Source: Variovorax sp. CF313 (GTDB lineage: Bacteria; Pseudomonadota; Gammaproteobacteria; Burkholderiales; Burkholderiaceae_C). From it: a stretch of 64,000 bases of DNA. The notes under the pieces were generated by a model. It saw only the letters and a program-made list of their open reading frames with translations. It was not told the DNA's origin and made no database searches. The position numbers were made by a program, and so were the translations under genes. The stretch covers positions 42,313 to 106,312 of the forward strand of contig NZ_AKIW01000028.1 in the NCBI RefSeq assembly GCF_000282635.1, given 5' to 3'. Of the stretch, positions 9,463-18,247 are shown piece after piece (position 1 is the first letter of the stretch; each line of letters starts with the position of its first letter).

Positions 9463-10578
9463 GTGACGACAAAGACGACCCCCAGCAGTTTACCCACCGC
9501 CCTCGACCACCTCATCGCGCGCTCCGTCGAGCGCGCGGGCGGATGGATCGGGTTCGACCGCTTCATGGCGCTCGCGCTGTACGCGCCGGGCCTGGGCTAT
9601 TACGCCAACACTTCGGCCAAGTTCGGCCACATGCCCTCGTCGGGCAGCGACTTCGTGACGGGGCCCGAGTTGACGCCGATGTTCGGGCAGACCCTGGCGG
9701 CGCAGGTGGCGCAGGCACTGGAGAAGACGGGCACCGACACGGTGTGGGAATTCGGCGCAGGCTCGGGGGCGCTCGCGGTTCAGCTGCTGCATGCGCTCGA
9801 CGAGATGGGGCGCAGTGATGTGCGCTATCGCATCGTCGACCTGTCGGGCACGCTGCGCGAGCGGCAGCAGCAGGCGCTGGTGCGCTATGCGGACCGCGTT
9901 GAATGGCTCAACGAGCTGCCCGATTCGATGGAAGGCGTGGTGGTCGGCAACGAGGTGCTCGATGCGATGCCCGTGCAACTGCTGGCGCGTGTGGGTGGGC
10001 AGTGGTTCGAGCGCGGCGTGGTGCGCAACGCGCAAGGCGACGGCTGGGCCTGGGCCGATCGCGTCACCGAACTGCGGCCGCCGGTCGAGGTGCCCGGCGA
10101 GCACGACTACCTGACCGAGATCCATCCGCAGGCGCGGGCCTTCATCGCCACGCTGGCCGACCGGCTCGGCAAGGGCGCGGCCTTTCTCATCGACTACGGT
10201 TTTCCCGAGGCCGAGTACTACCACCCGCAGCGCCACATGGGCACCGTGATGTGCCACCGCGCGCACCAGGCCGATGGCGACCCGCTGGCCGACGTGGGCT
10301 ACAAGGACATCACCGCGCACGTCGACTTCACCGGCATTGCGTTGGCGGGGCAGGACGCGGGGCTCGAAGTGCTGGGCTATACGAGCCAGGCGCGGTTTCT
10401 GCTGAACTGCGGGTTGCTGGCTCGGATGGAAGCGGGGTCCGTCGCGGAGCGGGCGATGGCGGCGCGGCTGATCCATGAGCACGAGATGGGGGAGTTGTTC
10501 AAGGTGATTGGCTTTGCCGTCGGCGAGGCTTGGGATGCGATGGGGTTTGCAGAAGGGGATCGCAGTCATACGCTTTGA
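9463..10578 (+). CDS. MidA/NDUFAF7-family SAM-dependent methyltransferase
   Basis: This 371-residue class I methyltransferase belongs to the family whose mitochondrial member NDUFAF7 methylates an arginine of a complex I subunit. Visible motifs are GSDFVTGPELTPMFGQ, the SAM loop EFGAGSGAL, GNEVLDAMP, and the late IDYGFPEAEYYHPQR block. It starts at GTG 9463 with an AGGAGG-like site about 12 nt upstream. The bacterial substrate is not known. Confidence 0.9.
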   Translation: MTTKTTPSSLPTALDHLIARSVERAGGWIGFDRFMALALYAPGLGYYANTSAKFGHMPSSGSDFVTGPELTPMFGQTLAAQVAQALEKTGTDTVWEFGAGSGALAVQLLHALDEMGRSDVRYRIVDLSGTLRERQQQALVRYADRVEWLNELPDSMEGVVVGNEVLDAMPVQLLARVGGQWFERGVVRNAQGDGWAWADRVTELRPPVEVPGEHDYLTEIHPQARAFIATLADRLGKGAAFLIDYGFPEAEYYHPQRHMGTVMCHRAHQADGDPLADVGYKDITAHVDFTGIALAGQDAGLEVLGYTSQARFLLNCGLLARMEAGSVAERAMAARLIHEHEMGELFKVIGFAVGEAWDAMGFAEGDRSHTL

Positions 10579-10595
10579 GCGGTTGGCTTGGGTTG

Positions 10596-11177
10596 CTTTC
10601 CGGGGCCGGGACTCGCCCCGGCGGGCGACCTACTTTTCTTTGCTTCGCCAAAGAAAAGTAGGCAAAAGAAAGGCGACCCCACTGTCTGCGACCCTTCGCT
10701 TCGCTACGGGCAACCTGCGGTGCTCGCGTTTCGCGGGGTCTCGCAGAACTCGCTTCGCTCAAACAGCTGCGAGCCCTGATCCGCGAAACGCTGCGCTCCT
10801 CGGCGCAGCCAGAGGGGAGGGGAACCCTCCCGGGCCTTTGCTTCGCTTGGCCACCAAGCCACCGCAGGCGCAAAGCGCCTGCGGTGGTTGGTATTGGCTT
10901 TTGGTTTTGGTATTGGCTGTTCCGGAGCCGAGCGCAGCGACGGCGCGTTCCAAATCCCTTCTGGCTGCGCCGAGGAGCGCAGACGCAGGAGGGATCAGGG
11001 CCGCAGCTGTTTGAGCGAAGCGAGTTCTGCGGACCCCCTCCGGAGTCGAGCACCGCAGGCTGCCCGTAGCGAAGCGAAGGGACGCAGACAGCAGGGTCGC
11101 CTTTTCTTTGCTTACTTTCTTTTGGCGAAGCAAAAGAAAGTGAGTCGCCTGCCGGGGCGAGACCCGGCCCCGGAAAG
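10596..11177. repeat. Large imperfect inverted repeat (arms of about 225 bp)
   Basis: The left arm (10596 to about 10820) and right arm (about 10954 to 11177) are imperfect reverse complements around a centre of about 133 bp. The outer ends are CTTTCCGGGGCC and GGCCCCGGAAAG. Shared internal blocks include AGAACTCGCTTCGCTCAAAC and GCGCTCCTCGGCGCAGCCAG. Each arm contains its own hairpin: 10629-10642 with 10649-10662 (14 bp), and 11111-11124 with 11131-11144 (one mismatch). Codon-like open frames in all directions reflect GC bias. It fills the whole 680-bp gap between midA and the dioxygenase, and no gene is supported there. Confidence 0.85.
10859..10887. terminator. Perfect 13-bp hairpin at the centre of the inverted repeat
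   Basis: CCACCGCAGGCGC at 10859-10871 pairs perfectly with 10875-10887 across an AAA loop. It lies in the spacer of the large inverted repeat, downstream of midA. There is no clear T-run beyond a TTGG-rich stretch, so termination is possible but unproven. Confidence 0.5.
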
Positions 11178-11259
11178 ACATCAGCCCCTCAAAACAAAGT
11201 CATAAGCTAGCAACAAAGAGTTCGTTGGCGATCCAAACCCCGCCCCCTACATTCCCGGC

Positions 11260-12150
11260 ATGACTGCCGCCCCCATCAGCGAGGTAGATGCCCCTTCGCA
11301 GCACTTCGAAGTGCACCCTTTCGATGCCCCGGTCGGCGCCGAGGTAGTAGGCCTCGACATCTCGAAGCCCATCAACACCGAAGACTTCGCTCGCATCCAC
11401 CGCGCCCACCTCGCCCACCACGTCCTAGTGTTCCGCGACCAGCAGATCACCCCGCAAGAACACATCGACTTCAGCCGCCGCTTCGGCCCGCTCGAAATCC
11501 ACGTGCTGCACCAGTTCCAGCTGAAGAACCATCCCGAGATCCTCATCGTCTCCAACATCAAGGAGAACGGCGAGCCCATCGGCCTCGGCGATGCGGGCGT
11601 CTACTGGCATTCCGACATCTCGTACAAGCCCAACCCCAGCCTGGGCTCCCTGCTGCATGCCCAGGAACTGCCGAGCGAAGGCGGCGACACGTTGTTCGCC
11701 GACCAGCATCTCGCATGGGAGTCGCTGAGCCCCGAGCTGCAGCAGCGCATCCTGCCGCTGAAGGCCGAGCACAGCTACCTCGCCAAGTACGAAGAGTTGC
11801 GCGCGAAGAATCCGTGGCGGCCCAAGCTCTCGCAGGCGCAGATCGACCAGGTTGCGCCCGCCGTGCAGCCGGTGGTGCGCACGCACCCTGAGACGGGCCG
11901 CAAGGCACTGTTCGTCAGCGAGCATTTCACGACGCGCATCGTGGACCTGCCGCAGGACGAAAGCGATGCCTTGCTCGCCGAGCTGTTCGCGCACAGCGTG
12001 AAACCTGAGTTCGTCTATCGCCACAAATGGGCGCTGCACGACCTCGTGTTCTGGGACAACCGCTCGCTGATGCACCTCGCGGCAGGTACGCCCGACCACC
12101 TGCGTCGCCGCCTCAACCGCACCACCATCGTCGGCGGCACGCCTTTCTGA
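11260..12150 (+). CDS. TauD/TfdA-family 2-oxoglutarate-dependent dioxygenase
   Basis: This 296-residue non-haem Fe(II) oxygenase couples decarboxylation of 2-oxoglutarate to substrate hydroxylation. The iron ligands are H117 and D119 in YWHSDISY and H272 in SLMHLAAG. The 2-oxoglutarate-binding arginine is likely R283 or R287 near the C-terminus (LNRTT). TauD uses taurine and TfdA uses 2,4-D, but the substrate here cannot be assigned. It stands alone between the large inverted repeat and a convergent DUF5329 gene. Confidence 0.9.
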   Translation: MTAAPISEVDAPSQHFEVHPFDAPVGAEVVGLDISKPINTEDFARIHRAHLAHHVLVFRDQQITPQEHIDFSRRFGPLEIHVLHQFQLKNHPEILIVSNIKENGEPIGLGDAGVYWHSDISYKPNPSLGSLLHAQELPSEGGDTLFADQHLAWESLSPELQQRILPLKAEHSYLAKYEELRAKNPWRPKLSQAQIDQVAPAVQPVVRTHPETGRKALFVSEHFTTRIVDLPQDESDALLAELFAHSVKPEFVYRHKWALHDLVFWDNRSLMHLAAGTPDHLRRRLNRTTIVGGTPF

Positions 12151-12178
12151 TTTCTCTTGCGGACCGACTTCAAGGCGC

Positions 12179-12571
12179 TCAGCCGCTGGTCTTCTTCGCG
12201 GCCTGCCGCAGCGCGCGCAGCTCGCTGTTGAGAAACTCGTTGGCGTCGCGCACCATGCCATCGGTCAGCTTCACCTTGTAGGCCTGCCCCGTCATCTCCG
12301 AGCGCGAGGCGCAGCGCTCGATGAAGTCTTCGGCCGTCACCAGTTCCTTTTTGAAGTGGTCGTACTTCGCCTGCATGTGCTTGGCAGCATCCGCGGCGTT
12401 GTATTCGCTGCCGTTGCGCATGAAGACCATGGCCGACATCTTCGAGACGCGCTGGATCAGCGTGTCGATCAGCTTTTCCTCCGTGGCGGAAGGGGTGGCG
12501 TGAGCCAGCAGGGCCGAAGCGCCGAGCAGGAGGGCGAGCCACGCGCTCCGCAGGAATCTGAATGAAGTCAT
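12179..12571 (-). CDS. DUF5329-family exported protein
   Basis: This 130-residue protein has a signal peptide (MTSFRFLRSAWLALLLGASA, cleaved near AHA). The mature part contains EEKLIDTLIQRVSKM and FIERCASRSEMTGQAYKV, which resembles the DUF5329 family found in many betaproteobacteria. Function is unknown. The ATG at 12571 puts the signal peptide at the N-terminus. It converges with the dioxygenase and is divergent from hisN. Confidence 0.75.
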   Translation of the reverse strand: MTSFRFLRSAWLALLLGASALLAHATPSATEEKLIDTLIQRVSKMSAMVFMRNGSEYNAADAAKHMQAKYDHFKKELVTAEDFIERCASRSEMTGQAYKVKLTDGMVRDANEFLNSELRALRQAAKKTSG

Positions 12572-12684
12572 TTGTCGTGTTCCCTGGCAATTTCCGGGCC
12601 ATGCTAGGGCTGGCGCCACTGCCGTGTCAAACCCGGCCCGGCTCGGGTCTAATCGCAGTTTTGGCACGTGTACTCCTCTCTCCC

Positions 12685-13473
12685 ATGAGCTCCTCGACCC
12701 CCGATCTCCCGTCGATTGCCCAGGCGCTGGCCGATGCCGCGGCCGCGCAGTCGATGCGCTACTTCCGTACGCCGCTGGACATCATCACCAAGGCCGACGA
12801 AAGCCCCGTCACGCTGGCCGACCGCGCGGCCGAGACGGCCATGCGCGACATCCTTGGCGCTCGCGTGCCGGCCGACGGCATCTACGGCGAGGAGCATGGC
12901 CCCGAGCGGCTCGACGCCGGGCGCATCTGGGTGCTCGACCCCATCGACGGCACGCGCAGCTTCATCACCGGCTCGCCGCTGTGGGGCACGCTGATCGGCG
13001 TGCTGGAGGGTGGGCGCGTGGTACTGGGCATGATCGACATGCCGGTGCTCGAGGAACGCTGGATCGGCCACAACCCCAAGGACGGGGGCAAGGGCGCCAC
13101 GCGCGACGGCCAGCCCGTGCGCGCGAGCGGCTGCACCGACGTGGCCAAGGCCCGCATCGTCACCACCTCGCCCGACATCTTCGCGCCGGCCGACTGGGCC
13201 GCCTTCGACAGACTCAGCCGCCAGTGCGCGATGCGCCGCTTCGGTGGCGACTGCTACGGCTACGCCCAGCTGGCGGGCGGCACCATCGACCTCGTGGTCG
13301 AAACCGGCCTGCAGCCCTACGACTACCTCGGCCCGGCCGGGCTGATCGAGGCGGCGGGCGGCGTCATCACCGACTGGCAGGGCCAGCCGTTGGGGCTGAA
13401 GTCCGACGGGCGGGTGATCGCGGCGGCAACGCCCGAACTCCACCGGCAAGCCATGGCCATTCTCTCGGCCTAG
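12685..13473 (+). CDS. hisN: Histidinol-phosphatase, inositol-monophosphatase type (HisN)
   Basis: This 262-residue Mg-dependent phosphatase belongs to the IMPase superfamily. The metal-binding signature DPIDGTRSFITGSP and the upstream GEEHG (Glu ligand) are present. The second motif is in YDYLGPAGLIEAAGG. The RSF variant after DGT is typical of HisN-type histidinol-phosphate phosphatases, which catalyse the penultimate step of histidine synthesis. The gene is not in a his operon, so the histidine role rests on family resemblance. Confidence 0.85.
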   Translation: MSSSTPDLPSIAQALADAAAAQSMRYFRTPLDIITKADESPVTLADRAAETAMRDILGARVPADGIYGEEHGPERLDAGRIWVLDPIDGTRSFITGSPLWGTLIGVLEGGRVVLGMIDMPVLEERWIGHNPKDGGKGATRDGQPVRASGCTDVAKARIVTTSPDIFAPADWAAFDRLSRQCAMRRFGGDCYGYAQLAGGTIDLVVETGLQPYDYLGPAGLIEAAGGVITDWQGQPLGLKSDGRVIAAATPELHRQAMAILSA

Positions 13474-13485
13474 ACTGTTGTCCAT

Positions 13486-13680
13486 ATGTTCCGCTGGCTG
13501 ATCGTCGTCGTCCTGGCACTGGTGCTCATGAGCGGGCTGGCCGCCTGGCTGCGCCGCTTCGGCTTCGGACGCCTGCCCGGCGATTTCGAGTTCCGCGCCT
13601 TCGGCCGCGAATGGCAACTGCCGATTGCGAGCACGGTGGTGCTCAGCATGATCGCGGCGCTGGTCGCGCGCCTCCTGTAG
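13486..13680 (+). CDS. DUF2905-family small membrane protein
   Basis: This 64-residue protein has two hydrophobic helices (residues about 4-22 and 45-63) separated by a short loop, RRFGFGRLPGDFEF. The loop GRLPGD is the hallmark of DUF2905. Function is unknown. It sits 12 bp after hisN and 17 bp before the ROK kinase, so all three are probably cotranscribed. Confidence 0.85.
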   Translation: MFRWLIVVVLALVLMSGLAAWLRRFGFGRLPGDFEFRAFGREWQLPIASTVVLSMIAALVARLL

Positions 13681-13697
13681 ACAAGAGACAAACAGCA

Positions 13698-14624
13698 ATG
13701 AGAGCCTGCGTAGACATCGGCGGCACCAAGGTGGCCGTGAGCCTTTCCGCCTCGAGCGACGCGCCGCTGATCGGCCGCCGCAGCGAGCCCACGGCCAAGA
13801 CCGGCGACAACGATGCGGTGGCAGTGCAGATCATGCGGATGATCGACGAAGTCTGTGCGCAGCAGGGCATCGATGCGGCGAGCATCGATCGCGTGGGCGT
13901 GTCGTCGGCCGGGCCTTTCGAGCTGCGCGACGGCCAGGTCGAACTGGCCACGCCCAACATCTGCGGCGGCATCGCCGGCCCGGCGCGCGGCCTGCCCAAC
14001 ACCTGGATGACCGCGCTGATCGAGGCCCCGCTGGCAAAGCGCTTCGCCCGCGTGCGGGTCGAGAACGACGCCGTGGCCGCACTGGAGGCCGAGCGCCATT
14101 GGGGTGCGCTCCAGGGCGTGGACGATTGCGCCTACGTCACCTGGAGCACCGGCGTCGGCGTCGGCCTGTGCGTGGACGGCCGCGCGCTGCGCGGCAAGAA
14201 CGGCAACGCCGGCCATGCCGGCCACAGCTTCGTGGTGGACGACGCCAGCGGCGCGCTGTGCGGCTGCGGCAACGTCGGCGACGTCGAAGGGCTGATTGCC
14301 GGCAATTCGATCGCACGGCGCTTCGGCCAGTCCGCGGCCGATCTTTTCAGTTCGGCTGCGGGTGGCGAGCGGCATTCGCTCGAGATCGTCGATGCGCTGT
14401 GCCGCGTGATGGGCCGCATGCTCTACAACCTGATCGCCACGCTTGACCTGCAGCGCATCAGCCTGGGCGGCAGCGTGTTCTGGCACCACCGCGACTTTCT
14501 GCTGCCGAGGCTGCAGGCGCAGGTCGACGGCAAGCTGCCGCCGCTCACGCACGGCGTGCGCCTCGTGCCTGCCGGCCTGGGCGACAAGGTCGGCGACTAC
14601 GCGGCGCTGGCGCTGCTCGACTGA
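13698..14624 (+). CDS. ROK-family sugar kinase (fructokinase-like)
   Basis: This 308-residue protein belongs to the ROK family. The ATP-binding start is CVDIGGTKVAVSL. Catalytic Asp is in VRVENDAVAALEAE, and the GTGVG-like turn is in WSTGVGVGL. The ROK zinc site is incomplete: GHAGHS and CGCG supply one His and two Cys, but the position that is normally Cys in GCxE is Asp here (NVGDVEG). The sugar substrate is not determinable. It is the third gene of a likely hisN-DUF2905-ROK unit. Confidence 0.87.
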   Translation: MRACVDIGGTKVAVSLSASSDAPLIGRRSEPTAKTGDNDAVAVQIMRMIDEVCAQQGIDAASIDRVGVSSAGPFELRDGQVELATPNICGGIAGPARGLPNTWMTALIEAPLAKRFARVRVENDAVAALEAERHWGALQGVDDCAYVTWSTGVGVGLCVDGRALRGKNGNAGHAGHSFVVDDASGALCGCGNVGDVEGLIAGNSIARRFGQSAADLFSSAAGGERHSLEIVDALCRVMGRMLYNLIATLDLQRISLGGSVFWHHRDFLLPRLQAQVDGKLPPLTHGVRLVPAGLGDKVGDYAALALLD

Positions 14625-14648
14625 ACGGCCACGCGCGCCGGCGAAACC

Positions 14649-16172
14649 ATGACTCAGCTGCCCCGCCGCCGCTCCTATGCCTACCTGCTGTGGCTGGTGG
14701 GCGGCTTCATCGGGGCGCATCGCTTCTATTTGGGGAGCTACCTGGGCGGCGCGGCGCAGCTGGCGCTGCTGCTGTACGGAATGGCGGGCCTGCCGGGATC
14801 GCGTTTCGGCCTGGTGCTCGTCCTGCCGTGGCTGCTGTTCGACCTGTACTGGATTCACCGGCAGCTGGCGCGGCAGGGTGCGGCCGGGGCCAGGAAGGAA
14901 GATGCCGCGGCCCGGCGCAACGTCCGCCGCGCCGCGGTGAGCGACGCCAAGGACTTCGACCTCGCCGCCCTCGCCGAAGCCAGCCGGCTGCAGGAGCGCT
15001 TCGTGGCCGCAGCCGAGGCCGACGACTGGGCCGGGGCCGTCGCCATCGGCGAGCAGGTCGTCGCCAGCGCGCGCCGCGTGTTCAAGGGCCCGCACCAGAA
15101 CCTCGCGATGAGCCTGTGCATGCTGGGGCAGGCCTGCCACCAGCTCGGCGCCCTCGACAAGGCCCGGGCCTGCCTCGAGGAAAGCCTGTCCATTGGCCGC
15201 AAGATCGGCATGCCGGCGGAGGACATCGACATCGCCCGCAAGGCACTCGACCTGGCCCTGGCCGACATTGAGGAGCGCAAGGCCCGCGGCGCGGCATCCG
15301 ACGAGCAGGGCGCATTGCTGAAGCTGCTCGAAGACCGCGAGGCGCGCTACCGCGACGCGCTGGCCCAGGGCGACCTGCCGAGTGCCGAGAAGCTCTGTGC
15401 CGAAACCGTCGCCGCCAGCCGCCGGCTGTACGGCGGCCCGCACAAGGCCGTGGTGCTCCACCTGTCCAGCCATGCGGAGCTGTGCCGCCGGCTGCACTGG
15501 AACGACGAGGCGCAGGCCGCGGCCGACGAGGCGCTGGCCATGGCCGGGCAGCTCGGCCTCGACGACAGCTGGCGGCGCGGGCCGACCAACACCCTTGCGC
15601 TGCTGCACGCCGCGGCCGGGCGCTCCGACGAGGCCGAGACGCTCTACAAGAAGACCATCGCCATGGCGGTTGCCGAGGCCCGGGGCGGCTCCAGCGACGG
15701 CGTGGTGCGCGCCTTCAACAACCTCGCGTTCCTTTACGCCGACTCTGGCCAGGACGAGAAGGCGGAGCTCTGCTACGCGCGCGCCCTCGTGCACCTCGAC
15801 AAGCTCCCGCCGGGCGAGGGCGATGCCGAACTGCATTCCGACATGCTCAACAACTTCGCCGGCCTCTACATGGCGCGGCGCGACTTCGTCCGGGCCCGGG
15901 AACTGTTCGAGCGTTCGCTCGACATCCAGCAGCGCGACTGCCGCGGCATCTCCCCGGCGGCCGCCACCGCCCACAACGACCTGGGGCTGATCGCGCAGGA
16001 AGAGGGCGACCTGCGCCAGGCGCTGGTGCACTTCAAGCGCACGCTGCTGCTCAACCAGATCTGCTCGCCCGACCACTTCAGGAACATCGACAACGCGCAG
16101 CGCAACATCGACAGCGTGAGCATGGCGCTCGCGGCCGTCGCACGCGCCGCACGCATGGAGCCCAGCACTTGA
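14649..16172 (+). CDS. TM2-domain protein with a tetratricopeptide repeat region
   Basis: This 507-residue membrane-anchored repeat protein begins with a TM2 domain (residues about 9-72). It has two hydrophobic helices and the characteristic GGFIGAHRFYLG loop. A linker of basic and acidic residues follows. From about residue 100 to 490 there are repeated helical pairs of TPR/Sel1-like type (ALDKARACLEESLSIGRK, RARELFERSLDIQQRD, DLRQALVHFKRTLLL). It is probably a scaffold with the repeats on one face of the membrane. Its stop overlaps the start of the next gene. Confidence 0.8.
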   Translation: MTQLPRRRSYAYLLWLVGGFIGAHRFYLGSYLGGAAQLALLLYGMAGLPGSRFGLVLVLPWLLFDLYWIHRQLARQGAAGARKEDAAARRNVRRAAVSDAKDFDLAALAEASRLQERFVAAAEADDWAGAVAIGEQVVASARRVFKGPHQNLAMSLCMLGQACHQLGALDKARACLEESLSIGRKIGMPAEDIDIARKALDLALADIEERKARGAASDEQGALLKLLEDREARYRDALAQGDLPSAEKLCAETVAASRRLYGGPHKAVVLHLSSHAELCRRLHWNDEAQAAADEALAMAGQLGLDDSWRRGPTNTLALLHAAAGRSDEAETLYKKTIAMAVAEARGGSSDGVVRAFNNLAFLYADSGQDEKAELCYARALVHLDKLPPGEGDAELHSDMLNNFAGLYMARRDFVRARELFERSLDIQQRDCRGISPAAATAHNDLGLIAQEEGDLRQALVHFKRTLLLNQICSPDHFRNIDNAQRNIDSVSMALAAVARAARMEPST

Positions 16173-16615
16173 GCATCGGCGCCGCCTTCTACGCCCTCGA
16201 CCGCTACCGGCTGCGCGCGCTGGTGATCGATCCGTCCACCGTGTCGGACTTCCTGCACTCGGCTGCCGAGCAGGGCGGTCCGCACGATAGCCAGACGGTG
16301 GAACAGGCCTGGGACGTGGTACGCACGCTGATGCCCGAGGCGGTGGATGGCGAAGAGCTCGAAGGCACCGACGGCCTGGGCTGCATCTATCTCACGGCGG
16401 CCCACGTGGAGCGCGCGGCGGCGCGGCTCGCGCAGTGCGACGTGGCGGAACTGATGGGCCGTTTCATGGGCGAGCCGGCAAAGTTCGCCGAGCTCTACTG
16501 GGCCAGGGTCTGGCAGGACGGCACACAGGATCTCGCGGGCTTCATGGAAGGCGTGAAGCGATTCTTTGCAGCCGCGGCCGCTAGGCGCGACGCGGTCGTC
16601 TTCTACATCGTCTGA
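16169..16615 (+). CDS. DUF1877 (YfbM-like) family protein
   Basis: This 148-residue protein resembles YfbM/DUF1877: SIGAAFYALD at the N-terminus, a central LGCIYLTAAHVERAA segment, and a C-terminal YWARVWQDG block ending in VVFYIV. Function is unknown. The start is a TTG at 16169 that overlaps the TPR gene's stop as TTGA, which points to translational coupling. No better start was seen nearby. Confidence 0.75.
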   Translation: MSIGAAFYALDRYRLRALVIDPSTVSDFLHSAAEQGGPHDSQTVEQAWDVVRTLMPEAVDGEELEGTDGLGCIYLTAAHVERAAARLAQCDVAELMGRFMGEPAKFAELYWARVWQDGTQDLAGFMEGVKRFFAAAAARRDAVVFYIV

Positions 16616-16622
16616 ATCGCAG

Positions 16623-18068
16623 CTAGCCCGGCGGCCGCACGGCCGCCACGATCTCGCCCAGCCGCCTCAGCCCCGCATCCACCGCCTTCGAATACGGCCA
16701 GCCGCAGTTGAGGCGCAGGTAGTTGTCGAAGCGCCCCGAGTTCGAGAACTGCGCGCCCGGCGCCACCAGCACGTGCTCGCGCAGCGCGGCTTCGAACACG
16801 TCCACCGACGAGCGCTGCGCCGGCAGCTCGACCCACAGCTGCAGCCCGCCGCGCGGCAGGTTCAGCCGCGTGCCGGCCGGAAAATACCTGGCGATGGCGT
16901 CCGCCGTCTGGTCGCGCTGCACGTGCAGCCGCTCGCGCAGCCGGCGCAGGTGGCGGTCGTAGGCACCGCTGGCGATGAACTCGCCCGCCGCGATCTGCGC
17001 CAGCGCCTCGTTGTTGCGGGTCTGCGCGTACTTGAGCATTTCCACCTGCGCATGCCAGCGTCCGGCGGTGATCCAGCCCAGCCGCAGCCCCGGCGCCAGT
17101 ACCTTGTGCAGCGAGGCGCAATAGATCACGTTGCCCGTGCGGTCCCACGACTTCATGGCGCGCAGCGGCGTGTCGCTTTCCACGAGGTCGCTGTAGGTGT
17201 CGTCCTCGACCAGCGCAATGCCATGGCTCTCGCACAGGTGCACCAGCCGCTGCTTGTGGGCGTCGGGCATCACGCTGCCGATGGGGTTCTGCAGGTGCGG
17301 CACCACCACCACGGCCTTGATGTCGTCGTAGGTGTGGATGGCGAGGTCGAGCGCCTCGAGGGAGATGCCGGTCTGAGGGCTGGTCGGGATCTCCAGCGCG
17401 CGCAGCCCCAGGCTTTCGAGCACCTGCAGCAGTCCGTAGAAGGTGGGCGACTCCACGGCCACCGTGTCGCCTGGCTTGGCGATCGCGCGCAGTGCGAGGT
17501 TCAGCGCCTCGATGCAGCCGTTGGTGACGAGCACTTCGTCGGGCGGCACCGTCATGCCGACGCGCAGGTTGCGCTGCGCCAGCGCCTCGCGGAACTGCTC
17601 GTGGCCTTTCTGCGACGAGGCGGTGGTCAGCAGCTCGGGCCGCTGGCGCAGCGCGCGCGTCATCGAGTTGCGCAGCGCCTCGGCCGGATAGAGCTCGGGG
17701 GCCGCGCGGGCGATGGCGAAGTTGAGCTTCACGCCGGTGTGCCGGCCGCGCGCCATGAAGTTGGCCATGCGCGCCCGCATGCTGACGAACTGCGCCGGAT
17801 CGGGCGGCACGCCAGCCACCGGCTCTTCCATCGGCGCGATGGCCAGCCGCTGCGGCCGCCGCACGAAATACCCCGAGCGGTCGCGTGCCTCGACCCAGCC
17901 GTCGCTCTCCATCGCGCGGCAGACCTGCAGCGCGGTCGACAGGCTGATGTCGTGCAGCCGCATCAGGCTGCGCAGCGACGGCATCTTGTCGCCCTGCTTG
18001 AGCGAACCAATGTGGATCGCGTCCACGTAGTGCGCGGAGAGCTGGCGGTAGAGCGGTAGCGAGTCCAT
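16623..18068 (-). CDS. MocR/GntR-family regulator with an aminotransferase-like domain
   Basis: This 481-residue regulator has an N-terminal GntR winged helix (residues 1-75, SLPLYRQLSAHYVDAIHIG then LPSLRSL-like SLRSLMRLHDIS) and a C-terminal fold-I PLP domain. The PLP lysine is in CASLHKVLAPGLRLGW and the cofactor Asp is in LVEDDTYSDL. MocR proteins bind PLP and often control vitamin B6 or amino-acid genes. ATG 18068 is preferred because GGGGA precedes it; ATG 18095 is an alternative. It is divergent from the DUF2917-like gene. Confidence 0.93.
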   Translation of the reverse strand: MDSLPLYRQLSAHYVDAIHIGSLKQGDKMPSLRSLMRLHDISLSTALQVCRAMESDGWVEARDRSGYFVRRPQRLAIAPMEEPVAGVPPDPAQFVSMRARMANFMARGRHTGVKLNFAIARAAPELYPAEALRNSMTRALRQRPELLTTASSQKGHEQFREALAQRNLRVGMTVPPDEVLVTNGCIEALNLALRAIAKPGDTVAVESPTFYGLLQVLESLGLRALEIPTSPQTGISLEALDLAIHTYDDIKAVVVVPHLQNPIGSVMPDAHKQRLVHLCESHGIALVEDDTYSDLVESDTPLRAMKSWDRTGNVIYCASLHKVLAPGLRLGWITAGRWHAQVEMLKYAQTRNNEALAQIAAGEFIASGAYDRHLRRLRERLHVQRDQTADAIARYFPAGTRLNLPRGGLQLWVELPAQRSSVDVFEAALREHVLVAPGAQFSNSGRFDNYLRLNCGWPYSKAVDAGLRRLGEIVAAVRPPG

Positions 18069-18100
18069 GGCGTCGATGTTCCCCGCATCGGGCATCCGAA

Positions 18101-18140
18101 AACAGATGCAGTTGCTCGGGAAAACGACCATAACAGATGC
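18101..18140. promoter_or_regulatory. Candidate MocR operator: AACAGATGC direct repeats
   Basis: AACAGATGC occurs at 18101-18109 and again at 18132-18140, 31 bp apart (three helical turns). It lies in the gap between the MocR gene and the divergent DUF2917-like gene. MocR regulators typically bind spaced direct repeats. The assignment to this regulator is inference. Confidence 0.45.
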
Positions 18141-18247
18141 GTTCACAGCCGGGCTGTTCCGGTCGCAATAGCCGTGGCGTGTGCCTGTTTTTTGAGTGGC
18201 CGGATTTCTACGATCGATACCCGAATCACCGCTTTTCAAGGCACGCC

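Noticed and set aside
10499..11205. Several overlapping frames of 60-180 codons in both directions
   Set aside because: They lie within the large inverted repeat, mirror each other across the two arms, and show low-complexity Ser/Arg-rich text without a family.
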